The position numbers and the translations under genes are program-made. A DNA stretch of 64,000 nucleotides from Eublepharis macularius (lineage: Eukaryota > Chordata > Lepidosauria > Squamata > Eublepharidae), in the NCBI RefSeq assembly GCF_028583425.1, contig NC_072795.1, positions 67,780,001 through 67,844,000 on the forward strand. Direction: 5' to 3'. This document shows, one piece after another, positions 1 through 11,144 of the stretch. Every line of letters starts with the position of its first letter. Within the stretch, counting starts at the first letter, position 1. Below the pieces are notes generated by a model that did no database searches, had not been told where the DNA came from, and saw only the letters and a list, made by a program, of their open reading frames with translations.

Positions 1-315
1 CCTAGAGTCTGTTTATATAAACAAAGTGAGGATGATTGACTTTCCTACAAGGAGACTGCCTGGGCTGCATCCAGAGACCTTGGTTAATTTAGTTTGTCTA
101 GATTGACTGAACTGCTGTAGAAGACATAACATATCCATATTCATCGCCTAGTGAACAGTGGCTGGAACTGGCACTGCAGTCCCAGTCTAGCCGTTTCCTT
201 GGCTTTAACCCAGTCAGTTTCCATGCCCTCTTTCTCCTATCAAGCTCTGGAGACAGTTTTTATTATTTATTTATTTGCTGTGATTAGGGCTCCCATTTCT
301 CTCTCTCTCTCTCAG
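1..315 (+). other. AS3MT: AS3MT intron (3' part)
   Basis: Intronic sequence before the first visible exon. It ends in a pyrimidine-rich stretch with a (CT)n run at about 299-313, followed by the AG acceptor at 314-315. No other feature was seen. Confidence 0.75.
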
Positions 316-397
316 ACAGGCGGGGAGATGTATTTCAGTGACGTGTATGCCAGCCATGACCTGCCTGAGGAGATCAGGAAACATAGGATCTTGTGGG
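316..397 (+). CDS. AS3MT: Arsenite methyltransferase, internal exon (first of five visible)
   Basis: AS3MT is a cytosolic S-adenosylmethionine-dependent enzyme that methylates trivalent arsenic. This exon encodes the end of the Rossmann-type methyltransferase core, with the motif GGEMYFSDVYASHDLPEEIR, which closely matches vertebrate AS3MT around residue 181 onward. The acceptor is the AG at 314-315 after a CT tract, and the exon begins in phase 0. The donor GTGAGA begins at 398, leaving one base of a Gly codon that the next exon completes. The CAG at 317-319 is an alternative acceptor, but it would lose a conserved residue. In mammals this is probably exon 7 of 11. The SAM-binding exons lie left of the window. 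Confidence 0.93.
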
Positions 398-2006
398 GTG
401 AGAGAATCCCTCCCTGACCACAGGAAAACCAGTGTTGGGATCCAAATCCAGTATTGCATATTCTTGCTTGACAACTAATCTTCGAGCTGCTTCTCATTCG
501 ATGGTTTCTCCTGTAATGTTTCTCAAAATGTTTGAACTCTGCCTCTTTTTCTAATACCAAGCTACTTTCTAGGAGCCCCAGACATAGCAACAATTGTGTT
601 CTGCATTTATCTGCATACCTCCTGCTGTTGGGCGCAAGGATTTTTGGACTTGGATTTTAATCTCACATTGGTGTTAGAAGAGAATGGTTTAGGATAGCTC
701 TGACATCATCATCAGCTTCTTCTGAGTTCTCTTCTCAAATTACATTGAGATGATGGGGCACTGTGTGTGACATCTTCCCCATTGTGGATAAATGGGGGCC
801 AATGAAGGGAGCATTCAATCTGTGCAGATTTTGACTAGGGGGGAATACCCCCACCATCAGATTTTATCTGTCTCCTCATCTCAGACATGGACATGGTTGT
901 CCATTCCTTCATTTTGTCCCCGCAACAACCTTGTGAGGTGGATTGAAATAAGAGGGAGCATCTAGCACAAGGTCATTGTGAGCTACATTGCTGAATGGGA
1001 TTTGAGCTCGAGGCTACTGCCACATAGTGACAATTCTCCATTTAGCTTTCATTGCTGCTGTACACATTGTGCTCTGATGTGGTGTATCCACATGCTGTAC
1101 TCAATTGCTTCATCCGCATGGTGGTTTCTCCTACATTTTTCTTGATTTAGCCCCCTCCCATGGCCTCCATTGTCCTCCTTCCCTCATGCCTGGTCTCTTT
1201 CATGCTAGTGATATAGCAATTACTGAGGGTTTTTTTAGAATCTGGAAAAAAAACCCTCTTCTTATATGGGTGGGAAAATGGCAGCTGCAAGGGGCAGCAG
1301 CAGAGAAAATGGTACTGATGTCGGTAACACCTGCAGAAATTGGCACCTTTTCATCCATGTGGCATGTAAACACGCTTGGACTGTCATCCTTCCAAAGAAT
1401 ATATCATACCAGATTTCTGAAAGCTTGGAGCAAATGAGGGGAATACCTGTACACTGGATGATTAGGAGACAATGACAAAGAGCAAAAATCTATGTAGAAG
1501 CAACCTGAGTTTTCCAAGTCTTAATCTGACATTGTAACTGCTACATCACACTTACCTTAGGATCCTATCTTGGATCTTCAGAACCCACCTTGAGTGTCCA
1601 ATGCTCCCCACTCAGAGGGGTCACCTGCACTGTTTAACCACTTTCCAAAGGAGGAAAAAAAGTTCTGCGTTGTTCTATATAAAAATTGTTGCATGTATGC
1701 ACATTTTTAATGTGTGTTAATGGTTTTTCTGGAGCTCAGAGAGACTCCACCTTTCTTAGGTACCCAAAATGTGATGTTTATGTTAATACATGTAAATATA
1801 ATCTTTTCTTTTGACTAGTGAAGAGTCTGGTTTTTAAAAAGTTAATTGAATGGCAGTCTTTACCCATCAGCAGCCAAATAGAAACAGGAACCCAGAGTGA
1901 TTAAAATGCCTTTTTTTGGAACCTTTCAGTATTCTTGTGTCTAAATGTCTTTCCCATGCTTCCTGGACATTTCTATCAGATCCCTTTGTCATTGTGCCAT
2001 GTTTAG
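398..2006 (+). other. AS3MT: AS3MT intron
   Basis: Intron between the first and second visible exons, with donor GTGAGA and acceptor TTTAG. It contains one degenerate minus-strand SINE piece (about 885-1020). Nothing else was recognised. Confidence 0.8.
885..1020 (-). repeat. Degenerate tRNA-derived SINE fragment
   Basis: On the minus strand it retains the family's middle part: the ttgtgaggt block, a caaggtca block and a gggatttgagctc block, in the same order as the better copies at 29290-29526 and 43745-43970. The tRNA-like head is missing or too decayed to see. Confidence 0.45.
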
Positions 2007-2138
2007 GTGAGTGTCTAGGTGGAGCCCTGTGGTGGGAGGATCTGTACAAAATAGCTCAGGATGTTGGATTCTGGCCGGTTCAACTGGTGACAGCATCTCG
2101 AATAACCATCAGTAATAAGGAGCTGGAAAGTATTGTAG
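2007..2138 (+). CDS. AS3MT: Arsenite methyltransferase, exon with catalytic cysteine
   Basis: Encodes ECLGGALWWEDLYKIAQDVG, then a stretch ending NKELESIVG. The Cys of ECLGGAL corresponds to Cys206 of mammalian AS3MT, one of the cysteines known to be essential for arsenic methylation, and it is intact. The acceptor is TTTAG at 2002-2006. The first two bases complete the Gly codon of the preceding exon. The donor GTAAG begins at 2139 and splits another Gly codon. Length is 132 bp with phases 1 to 1, in register with both neighbouring exons. No frameshift or stop is visible. Confidence 0.95.
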
Positions 2139-3447
2139 GTAAGAAAAATCTGCTTTGTGGTATGCTAAATTAAATCTCTGTAGCTGTGTCCTTCCATGGA
2201 ACAAAGCATCCTTACCTTAGAACACCTCTGTCCTGAGAGAGAGAGAGAGAGACTAAGCGGGTGTCAGCCATGTCCTGCATGATGGGAGGAATGTGTGTGA
2301 GTGAGAAAGAGATGGCTCCTTGCATCTTCCCTGTGTATCCTGTTGCACTAAAATAATCCAAATTCTTTGCTCAGAATACGTTCTCCTTACACCATTTCTT
2401 CACCCAACCTTCAACAGACTTGGGCCACTTCTTTACTATGGCCAAACCACTTATGATGTCTGAAATCTGTGGACAGGATCTCTGTTTGTTTGTTTTCTTC
2501 CCTTAAACCATTTGGGGAGGGGTGAAGAAGAGAGCAAGTTGCTAAGCAGCATGGAAGGGAAATACATTTAACCCTTTTCAGTTCCTTTCCAGGTGCTTTT
2601 TGCCACCTGAGAGAAAACATACAATATGTTTTTCCTCATGGGGAAAATAGATTTGGCAGAAGATACATTTTAAAGGAAAAAAATATGGTTGATAGGGTTA
2701 AGCACTCATCTACTGGTCTTCCTCCCCTACACCCTTGGTTTATGGATCTATGCTCACTGGAATCCTGGCCATGGATTTCCTGTCTCCTGGCTAAAGAGTT
2801 CCAGAGAAGTAGCCATATTAGTCTGTAGTCATAAAATAAAACAGGAGTCCAGTGGCACTTCAAAGACTTACAACATTTATTCCAGCATAAATTTTCATGA
2901 GTCAGAGCTCACTTCATCAGATACAGTGAGATCTCCATCTACCAGATTGATGCTTTTATATTTTTAACAGAATGGTGGGGAGAAATATTTAGAGGCTAAT
3001 TTAAAACAAGATCTAGTAATAGAAGGGATCAGTTCATTCAGAATGGATGAGGGCCACTACCAACAGTTTTCCTTTCAATAAAGTAGGCAGCTTCAGTATT
3101 TCAGATCTGGTATAGCAATTACTATGTTTCATGTGATAATGGTGCTAATATTCTTATGGATGTCAGTCAGTTCACTTATACTTCTGTGACGTCCTGTTGT
3201 ATCTGCTTATCTTGCACTAGATTCTAATTCTATTAAGAATTAATCTAAAAACTGTTGGTAGTGGTCCTCATCCATTCTGAATGAACTGATCGCTTTTATT
3301 ACTAGATCTTGTTTTAAATTAGCCTCTAATTAGCTGCCTACTTTGTTTTCTTTCTCTCTACTTCTGATATACTGCTTTTAAAATAGGACTGGTGCTGCCT
3401 TGCCTCTGAGAGTGGCTTTAAGGCTTGTCTATGTGTTCTCGTTGCAG
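2139..3447 (+). other. AS3MT: AS3MT intron
   Basis: Contains a short (GA)n run at about 2237-2252, an interspersed repeat at about 2805-2990 and a long inverted repeat (2991-3327), listed separately. The remainder shows nothing recognisable. Confidence 0.8.
2805..3345. repeat. Interspersed repeat with 80-bp inverted arms
   Basis: The left part (about 2805-2960) carries the blocks 'ttagtctgtagtc', 'gagtccagtggcac', 'tttattccagcata' and 'cacttcatcagata'. The same blocks recur, more or less decayed, near 13620, 30180, 35735, 36620 and 38245. The right part is an inverted repeat: arms 2991-3070 and 3248-3327, 80 bp each with 3 mismatches, around a 177-bp spacer. No coding potential was seen. It is probably a non-autonomous DNA element or foldback derivative of uncertain superfamily. 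Confidence 0.7.
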
Positions 3448-3590
3448 GTGACTGCCAGTTTGTTTCTGCCACTTTCCGCCTCTTTAAGATCTCCCTGGAT
3501 GATTCAGCCCAAAGGTGTGAAGTTATTTACAATGGAGGAATCATAGGACACGAGAAAGAACTAGAGTTTGATGTTAACTACAAGTTCAAG
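3448..3590 (+). CDS. AS3MT: Arsenite methyltransferase, third visible exon
   Basis: Encodes DCQFVSATFRLFKIS and then a segment ending GHEKELEFDVNYKFK. This corresponds to the C-terminal domain of AS3MT, beyond the methyltransferase fold. The acceptor is TTGCAG at 3442-3447; its first two bases finish the split Gly codon. The donor GTACAAG begins at 3591, and the exon ends in phase 0 after an AAG codon. Length is 143 bp. The reading frame is intact and similarity to vertebrate AS3MT is strong. Confidence 0.95.
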
Positions 3591-4498
3591 GTACAAGTTT
3601 GATGGTTCAAAATTCTATTTTAATCCCTTCCTGTGGAACAAAACTGTGAAAATTCCACCCCATATCTAGTGAAAGCTATGAGAGGGGAGTTGTCTCATTT
3701 ACCAGCCTCAAACTATGCTGGATGGCATCCTTTTATGTTCCTCCCTAGCATGTGCCACCCACCCCTCAGCGGCAGTTCTGCCCCCTTTGCTTGTTGCCCT
3801 CTTTGTCTTCAAGCTCTCACTCCTAAGATGTTAGACACCTCACCTAGAGGAGCTTTCCCACCTCCACCAACCCCATCATAATCTATTTGTACATGGCCAC
3901 TTGCATGTAACTGGCTTCCTAAGAAGTGGAGCCTGCTCCCCTTTGCCCTCAGAGTCCCTGACTGCTGCCTGTCCTTGCATGACCTCTACCCAGCAGGCAT
4001 CTGTGGTTAACCCATGGTTTGGCCCTGTTTCTCTTTGCTGAATGGGCTAAGATCCATCACTGTTGTGTCATCACAGATCAAAATACAAGGCATCACTTGA
4101 TACTTTAGTCAGTGAGTGATAGGGATATGTGAACAAGTCTCTAGGTAGTACCATATATAGTAAGAGTATAGAAAGAAGATGGCTGTAGGCTTGGAGCGAG
4201 AGGGGATAATAGATGTTGTAAGAAGCAAAATGGAAACTATCATAAATGGCTTGTTCTGTACCTACCTGTCTGGCCTGCTGATAGTTATGTATGTATAAAG
4301 CTGCCTTACTGACTCAGATCATTGGTAGCATTTATTCTGAATGGCAGTAGCTCTCTGGGGTCTCAAGTTTTTCCTAGTAGTTGTGATCTGAGAACTGAAG
4401 ATGCTGAGAACTGAACCAGGTGTGAGCAAAGCATGTTGACCTATAGTGTTTTCTCATTTCAACTTTTCTACATTCCCTTTCCTTTTCTCCCCTCCCAG
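3591..4498 (+). other. AS3MT: AS3MT intron
   Basis: Ends with a polypyrimidine tract and CCCAG acceptor. Around 4290-4410 there are weak reverse-strand remains of a tRNA-type SINE ('aagctgcctta', 'gactcagatcattgg'). No exon-like conservation was seen elsewhere. Confidence 0.7.
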
Positions 4499-4627
4499 CA
4501 AGGAGAAGTGGTGGAAGTGGATGAGGAGACAGCAGCTATTTTGCAGAACTCCAGATTTGCTACAAAGTTCCTGATCAATCCAATACGGCAGAAGCTCCCA
4601 ATCACTGAAGGCTGTAGTCATGAGAAA
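4499..4627 (+). CDS. AS3MT: Arsenite methyltransferase, fourth visible exon
   Basis: Encodes 43 residues beginning QGEVVEVDEETAAIL and ending TEGCSHEK, matching the C-terminal region of vertebrate AS3MT (the EVDEETAAIL block is nearly invariant). The acceptor is CCCAG at 4494-4498 after a strong polypyrimidine tract; the donor GTAAGG begins at 4628. Length is 129 bp, phase 0 at both ends. Confidence 0.95.
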
Positions 4628-4723
4628 GTAAGGTTTGTTTCAATTTAGAGCAGCATTCATACAGCATTGCGTGTATAGGTAAACCAGACTGCTAGCAACA
4701 CATGTAGCATGATGCTGCTGGCA

Positions 4724-4990
4724 GAGAGCCATTTGGTGTAGTGGTTAAGAGTGCAGGGACTCTAATCTGGAGAACCGAATTTAATTCCCCACTCCTCCAC
4801 CTGAAGCCAGCTGGATGTCCTTGGGTCAGTCACAGTTTTTCCAGAGCTCTTTCAGCCACACCCACCTCACAGGGTGTTTATTGTGGGGATAATAACATAC
4901 TTTATAAACAGCTCTGAGTGGGTTTTAAGTTGTCCTGAAAGGTGGTATATAAATTGAATGTGGTTGTTGTTATTATTATTACATTATTAT
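4724..4990 (+). repeat. tRNA-derived SINE (type with TTG/ATT tail)
   Basis: Begins with a tRNA-like pol III promoter: an A-box-like 'tggtgtagtggttaaga' and a B-box-like 'aatttaattcc'. The body has conserved 'ccttgggtcagtcaca' and 'ctcacagggtg' blocks and a LINE-like end 'ggtatataaattgaat', followed by a (TTG)n/(ATT)n tail. The same family occurs at 10908-11144 and 61253-61505. Confidence 0.85.
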
Positions 4991-7047
4991 GCTCCTCCAT
5001 AGGACTGAAACTAGAATGTTGTGCAAGAATTTTGAAGCCAATAACTTGGAAGAGAGTAGTGGAGAAGCCCCACAGTTGAGGGGCTCAGAGGAAAAGTCTT
5101 TTCTCTCTAAGGCCTGGTTCTCAGGAGACACCTGGAGGAGATGTGACCGTTAACTGTATCTTCTTGCATCTTTAAGAAGGGCTTGATTTGGATCAGGACT
5201 GTTGAGGTGAAGCGGAATGCAGGAATATAATGCTCCTTCCTATGTCATTCTTCTGATAGAAGTTCTCCTTTCTCCTGTTTTAGCCCTATTGGGAGGGAGA
5301 GAATGATACACACACACACCCCGCCCTAGCTGCTTTAAAATAAAAGGTAGAGAACTGTAATAGCTGATCTCCAGTATCTTGTCCAGTTGTGCTTTCAGTG
5401 AGCTGTACAATTTCAGATGGCAAGTGGGGGCTTATGTGACTGAACGCTGAGCCATGTACAAATTATTTCAGATAGAAAACTAGATATCAGTAAGAAGGAT
5501 CCCAGATATGCTAGTGTACTCTGTGCAGGAGATGTTTTGTATGGAGAAGCATCCAAACATGTGAGCTTTTACCTGCCCATGGCCATTCCAAAATGAGCTT
5601 GAATTGTTCCAGAGCAACTTTAAGAAAAAACACTATTACTGGAGTTCATTCTTGTACACTGAACTCATGTGAAATTAAATTTTAGAATATGTCTGCTCTG
5701 AATATGGGCAAGGATCCAGCAGAATGGGTGAGCCACCACTTTGGTTAGGGGGTAGTAATGGATTCAAATTCTGCATAATAAGAAATGATTAAACTGTTTT
5801 CCCCACACCACCTGTTGAACAGCTTTTATACCTGCTGTTCAAATATTACAGGGTTTTCTTTTGGAAAAAAGATCAAAGAAAACTGCTGTTCTTAAGGGTC
5901 TAAGGAAACTGCTGCATCCTCCACTGCAGATAGAGCTGCTCAGTTTAATTACATCTCTGCAGATTTCTTAAGTTTTTCTCCCCATGATCAGGACTTATTC
6001 CTTGTGACTTACCAATGATAGTTGCAAATGCACACATTTATCTGCTGGGGTAAAATTGCCTTTTTCACCCCTGGGGACTCAAGGTATCTTGAGATATGAC
6101 ATGGGTTGAAGAAAAGGTCCTCAGTAACATGCTATTTTCAGACATGCCCTTTTTGGCAGATCGGAGGTAGTGCCCTCTAGCTTTGCACTTGTGGTAGATG
6201 ACCAAAGAGTGTAAAGGGGAAAGAACTGCAGTACTTCTAGGAGTCTACACACCTGCTTTCCAGATTGCCAAAGGATAGGCCTATCTTTTAATATGGTGAG
6301 CCATAGAAGAGACGGGTTGGGGCTCATATCTGACGGCATTGAATTTTGAAGAGGTCTTGCTTATTCCGAATGCCTTCAAATTTAAGTGGGACTGCAGGGA
6401 CCACCATCTGTTCTTTTCCTGGGCCTCTGAAGCTCAGTGTGACACCAGAGAGGAGATCCTGTCCTCCTTCTTGAAGGGCTAATCAAAATTTGTGGGAACT
6501 CTTTTTCCTCTTTTCAGACGAATTTTGTCATTGAAGTTCCCGATTAATCTGTTGTATTTATTGTTCCTGCCCCCCCCCCCCACTCTGGCTCCTTTTCTGA
6601 ATACAAATGGAAATTGAATTGATTGCATAAGCTATTTGTAAGGGGGGATAACACAGATGTATTCTGCATTAATCTAGGAATATGACTGTGTAGTTGTAGT
6701 CACACAGATTGTGAATGTATGTTGAGGAGTAAAAATATTACACTAATGAAAGGAGATCATTTGCAAGTATATTGTAATCACCAACTGAGAAGCACTAATG
6801 TTTGAGAGTCTTGTTCCCTGGGAGCTTTCTTGCACATCCAGTAGATTTAATTGGAGCTTGCATGTCAGCCCTGACCCTATTTGGGGGCTGGCTTATCTAC
6901 AAGATACCTCTTCCCTCCCCCTGGCTTCATCTGATGAAGCCAAGCAGCTGTGTGTCCTAGAAAGCCTAACCTTGTACTTTCTGGGGTCGGGTGGGAAGGG
7001 AGAGAGGCTGAGGGCCTGGAATGCATTTCTTAGATAAACAGCTGAAG

Positions 7048-7068
7048 GTGTGTGTGTGTGTGTGTATG
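7048..7068. repeat. (GT)n microsatellite
   Basis: About ten GT dinucleotide units, ending in 'tatgtta'. Simple repeat in the last AS3MT intron. Confidence 0.85.
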
Positions 7069-8501
7069 TTACAGTGAAGTCCAAAAGGCTTAATTCTGCC
7101 TTGAAACTCTATAGGAAAGAAATGTCCTTTCATAATAAAGCATAACTTCTTTATCATAATTGCATAGCTTGAGCTAAAATACCAGCGACTAGTTAACTTA
7201 GGTTGCATTCAGATGTCATGTATAAACATAGTTAAGGAAAACGGTGGACCTCATTCCATCTTCCTCTTTTCACGCCATGTTGAGAATAGTGTTTAAACAA
7301 TAACTTCAGTTACCTGTAAGCATTGGAATGCAGGCATGTGGGTTAATAAAAGTTTTCCCCCTCCCCCAATAACTGAGAGTCTAAGCCTGGATTAAACCCT
7401 GGTTGAAATTTAGTGGAGGGAAAACTAACTCCAGCTAACCCATGTATCCACAGTTATATTTCATGGGCAAATGGGGTTCATGCTGAACTCTGATTCATAG
7501 TATTAGAAGGGAGGGGGAAGAGGGAGATATATGAAAGGCGTCCAAGAAGCCAGGTTTATGCACATTTTTCTTTTATCATAGACACATCTAAATATAGCTA
7601 TCATTTTTGAGACAAGGCTGTATTAATCAGCAAATTTAAAATCAGTTACTTTTGCTCAATTTCCAACCTTCCACCATATAGATAAGGATGAATATATATT
7701 CTCTTTTGATTTTGTAAGGAATAATGTGAGGATAAACTCTGTAATACTTACTGTAGCAATCTAGAATACAATGTGATGGGGATGACTCACGCCAGTAAAA
7801 CTCCAACATGAACTTGTGTGACTTGCTGATACAGAAATCTGCATGTTGTGTAGTTATTTAAACAGACTGTCTTCTAGCTCCAAATCTATTCCATTCCTCA
7901 AAATTCTGAGAGGCACTTTTATGCATTCTTGTGATAATCATTACAACAATCCAGCAAAAATTATCATTACAATAATCCTGTTATCGCAGTCCTGTTGATG
8001 GGAGGTTGAGAAAGTTTATGGCTCCATAGAGCCTTTGAATCAAGAATTTCTAGCTCATAAACATTGTACTATGTCTTGAGTCATCTCAGTGGGATCATGA
8101 TGCAGTCAGGATTGTACAAGACCATAAACAGTCTCCCCACCACTATGTTGTAACAAAGTGCCTATGGTGCACAGATGGTGAAAAATCTGCTTGGCTTTAA
8201 TGCTGGCAGCTTGGATGAGAGAGACTGGAAGGCATTGGTCTGAACTAACTACGGGAAGGTAGTACCAGAGCAATGAGGCATTTGCTTTCACGTTAAGATA
8301 TTAAACACATTATAGAATCATACATTGGAAGAGGAAAGCTTCATAACAGCATATCTTACCGAATAGAATTCAAAGTAGCAGTTGCACATAAGTTTTTTCT
8401 TACTTCTGTATTTCACTAAAATCCATTTCTTAGAAAAAGGAGCAAAATTGCTGGATGAACTATTTGGCAGAATTTATCTCTTAGTGTATGCTATAAAATT
8501 A

Positions 8502-8959
8502 AAATGCAAGGATTCAAAAAGGATGTGGACAAAATTGAGAGGGTGCAGAAGAGAGCGACAAGAACGATCAGAGGTCTGGAGAATGAGCCCTACGAGGAAA
8601 GGCTGAGGGCCTTGGGAATGTTTCGTTTGGAGAAGAGGAGATTGAGGGGGGACATGATTGCTCTCTTTAAATATTTGAAAGGCTGTAATTTGGCAGCAGA
8701 GGATAGAACTTGAAGCAACGGGCTTAAATTACATGCAGAAAAGTACCAACTGGATATGAGGAAAAACTTTTTCACGGTCAGAGTAGTTCAAAGGTGGAAT
8801 CAGCTGCCTAGGGAGGTGGTGAGCTCCCCCTCACTGGCAGTTTTCAAGAAGAGGCTGGATGAATATTTGTCAGGGATGTTTTAGGCTCATCCTGCATTGG
8901 GCAGGGGGTTGGACTAGAAGGTCTCTATGGCCCCTTCCAACTCTGTGATTCTGTGATTT
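8502..8959 (+). mobile_element. CR1 LINE, 5'-truncated 3' end
   Basis: Encodes the last part of CR1 ORF2: 'DKIERVQKRATRTIRGL' and 'RLEKRRLRGDMIALFKYLKG' are typical of the reverse transcriptase C-terminus. A TGA then breaks the frame at about 8711. The conserved 3' UTR follows ('gggttggactagaaggtct', 'cccttccaactctgtg'), ending in the CR1 octamer-type repeat 'attctgtgattctgtgatt' at 8942-8959. It is severely 5'-truncated and inactive. Confidence 0.92.
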
Positions 8960-9788
8960 GTATAGTTGTTTATCTTTAACACAAGCCCCTGGGTGCATCA
9001 GAATAGAATTATCTAAAATGCCCTTTCTATCCTGCAAAAATGCCTTAGTAGGTGTTTCCATCTGAGATGGTATTTAGGATCCAAACTGCAGTCACACACT
9101 CTGCTGTTCTGAAATACACAACAGCACCACCTACTGCATGTCCATTACTCAGCTAATTGCCATTTTGTGATTTTTCCCTTGCTGGTGACTTGGATGTCAC
9201 AGGCTGGTTCCATGCATGCTAACAGAATAAAATGAAAAGAAATGGATTTCATTCCTGTGCAGATTAACTATATCAAACTACTGTTTCCCCCTCAAAGGCT
9301 GGGAAAAGAATGGAAAATTCAGAGCTTCTCAAATGGAGTTGGTGCAAGGTGTCTCTGCTTTGCGGTATTTGTGTCCAGTAGATCAAGGCGAAGTTTCATT
9401 AACATTTGGTTGAAGACTTGTGTTTCAGTGAACACAACACATTAAAAAATATTTAAGGTGTTTAATGCTGGGGTTGCAAAATAGATGAAGAGAAGCAGAT
9501 GTACGATACGAGAGAGACAAAGATAGGGGGATAGAAAAAAGCAGGCCCTGAATGTCATGTTAGAAGATTGTGTATATAATCATGGACATTAAAACATTTT
9601 TAAGAACACAATTAAAAAGAAAAAGCAGTATCTCTGGCACTGTATATGTAAAATATACAGGGCATTGTATTCTCCTGATGGTTGGTGCTTTTTTAGCATG
9701 TAGCTCTCCTATTCATACACCCCTTCCAGCTAAAGGAATACAACAACTGAACTCCATCCTTTTTTACTCTGGTTTTCTTCTTACACAG

Positions 9789-9887
9789 GACAAGATCAGA
9801 GATCCCTTTAAATTAGTGGAGCAGATGGAGGCAAGAGTGTCTGCGCAGTCTGTCTCACAATGCTGTGGATCTAAAGGATGCTGTTGA
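9789..9887 (+). CDS. AS3MT: Arsenite methyltransferase, last coding exon
   Basis: Encodes DKIRDPFKLVEQMEARVSAQ and a Cys-rich end SQCCGSKGCC, then TGA at 9885-9887. The acceptor is CACAG at 9784-9788; phase 0 matches the preceding exon. The DPFKL block and terminal Cys cluster match vertebrate AS3MT, whose tail also has a Cys pair and a terminal Cys. The five visible exons give about 195 residues, roughly the C-terminal half of the mammalian enzyme (about 375 residues). All five are in register without stops, so the gene looks functional. Confidence 0.94.
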   Translation, partial: DKIRDPFKLVEQMEARVSAQSVSQCCGSKGCC

Positions 9888-10662
9888 ACCTTGCTGTGTA
9901 ATATCACCAGAAAGAAGAGTTTGAAACACCATGAGTGAATTTATCAAAACAACAAAGGAAAAGAGGTTGTGATGTCTGAGCAAGAGTGAAAGTAAAAGCA
10001 TAAATAATGCCATCAGAGGCTACGACTGTGGTGGTGTGTTTTTTACTCACACACATACTCACACTCACTCTCACATTCCAAAGTAGAAATCTCATCCCCT
10101 TAAAGAACTGACAAAGGTCTAACATAAGCACATCAGAGGAGGTGCTCTGCTGAGTCAGACCAGTGGGCCACCTTGTCCAGCATCTTGTTTCACAGAATGG
10201 CCAACCAGCTGCCCTGAAGGGCCAACAAACAGGGCATAGAGGTCAAGGCCCACCTATCTTCCATGTAATCCACGTCTGGACTACTGAGTGAGATCCTCTG
10301 TAAGTCTCAATTTCAAGTCTCAGTACCCATGATACATTTCAATTGTTTTATGAGCTATACTGCAGTGCCAGTGACATGTTCCTTATCTCCATTGCTGATC
10401 ACTGCCTTACAACAGAACATTTTTAAAAATTGTGGTTTTCACTTGTGTGTTTCCCCTGAATTTGTGGTGTTTTATATGTCAATACAAGTACATTCACCTG
10501 GTCTTGTTTGCATAGGGGTAATTCGCCCACCCAGCAATCAAATTATAGTAGAATGATCTCACCCCTTTGCTATATGGTCCTTTTTGTAGTTTCCTGCTTA
10601 CTGTTAACACATGCACTGTTTTTCAGACATGCACCAAAATTTGTTTGAGGGGTACTAATAAA
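9888..10662 (+). other. AS3MT: Presumed AS3MT 3' untranslated region
   Basis: Non-coding sequence after the AS3MT stop codon. The first canonical AATAAA on the + strand is at 10657-10662, with another near 10867. The real cleavage site cannot be set from sequence alone. At about 10133-10260 there is an old repeat fragment ('gagtcagaccagtgg', 'agcatcttgtttcacaga'). Confidence 0.4.
10657..10662 (+). terminator. AS3MT: Candidate AS3MT polyadenylation signal
   Basis: First canonical AATAAA hexamer downstream of the AS3MT stop codon, giving a 3' UTR of about 0.8 kb if used. A second hexamer lies near 10867. Inferred from the hexamer only. Confidence 0.35.
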
Positions 10663-10907
10663 TTGCTGTCCTCGACCACTCTCGGATTCCAGAGGTTTAC
10701 ACAGAAAAAGGGACAGGGAGCACTCAGGTCCACATTGAAGAAGCAAAGAGCTGTGTTAGATAAGGAGCTGGACAGTGTATGCAATTTCTATATGATTCAA
10801 AGGAGCTTGCAATCTAAAACTTGAGATCATGAAGATAACAAAGAGAGGAGAGAATGTTAGATGCAGGAATAAACCAGAACAATATTAGTTCATTTTGGTT
10901 TCATAAG

Positions 10908-11144
10908 GGAGCCAATTTGGTGTGGTGGTTAAGAGCGCGAGACTCTAATCTGGAGAACCATGTTTGATTCCCCACTCCTCTGCTTGAAGTCAGCTGGGTG
11001 ACCTTGGGTCAGTCATAGCTTCTAGGAGCTCTCTCAGCCCCACCCACCTCACAGGTTGTGAGGATAATAATAACATACTTTGTAAACCGCTCTGAGTGGG
11101 TGTTAAGTCATCCTGAAGGGCAGTATATAAATCAAATGTTGTTA
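10908..11144 (+). repeat. tRNA-derived SINE (same family as 4724-4990)
   Basis: A-box-like 'ggtgtggtggttaagagc', B-box-like 'gtttgattcc', the 'gaccttgggtcagtca' block and the end 'gcagtatataaatcaaatg' are all present. The tail is short. Confidence 0.85.

Larger units (their letters stand above)
4628..9788 (+). other. AS3MT: Last AS3MT intron (5.2 kb)
   Basis: Bounded by GTAAGG and CACAG. It holds a tRNA-derived SINE (4724-4990), a poly-C tract near 6571-6582, a (GT)n microsatellite at about 7048-7068 and a CR1 3' end (8502-8959). The stretches 4991-6570, 7070-8500 and 8960-9780 show no recognised element. Confidence 0.8.
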
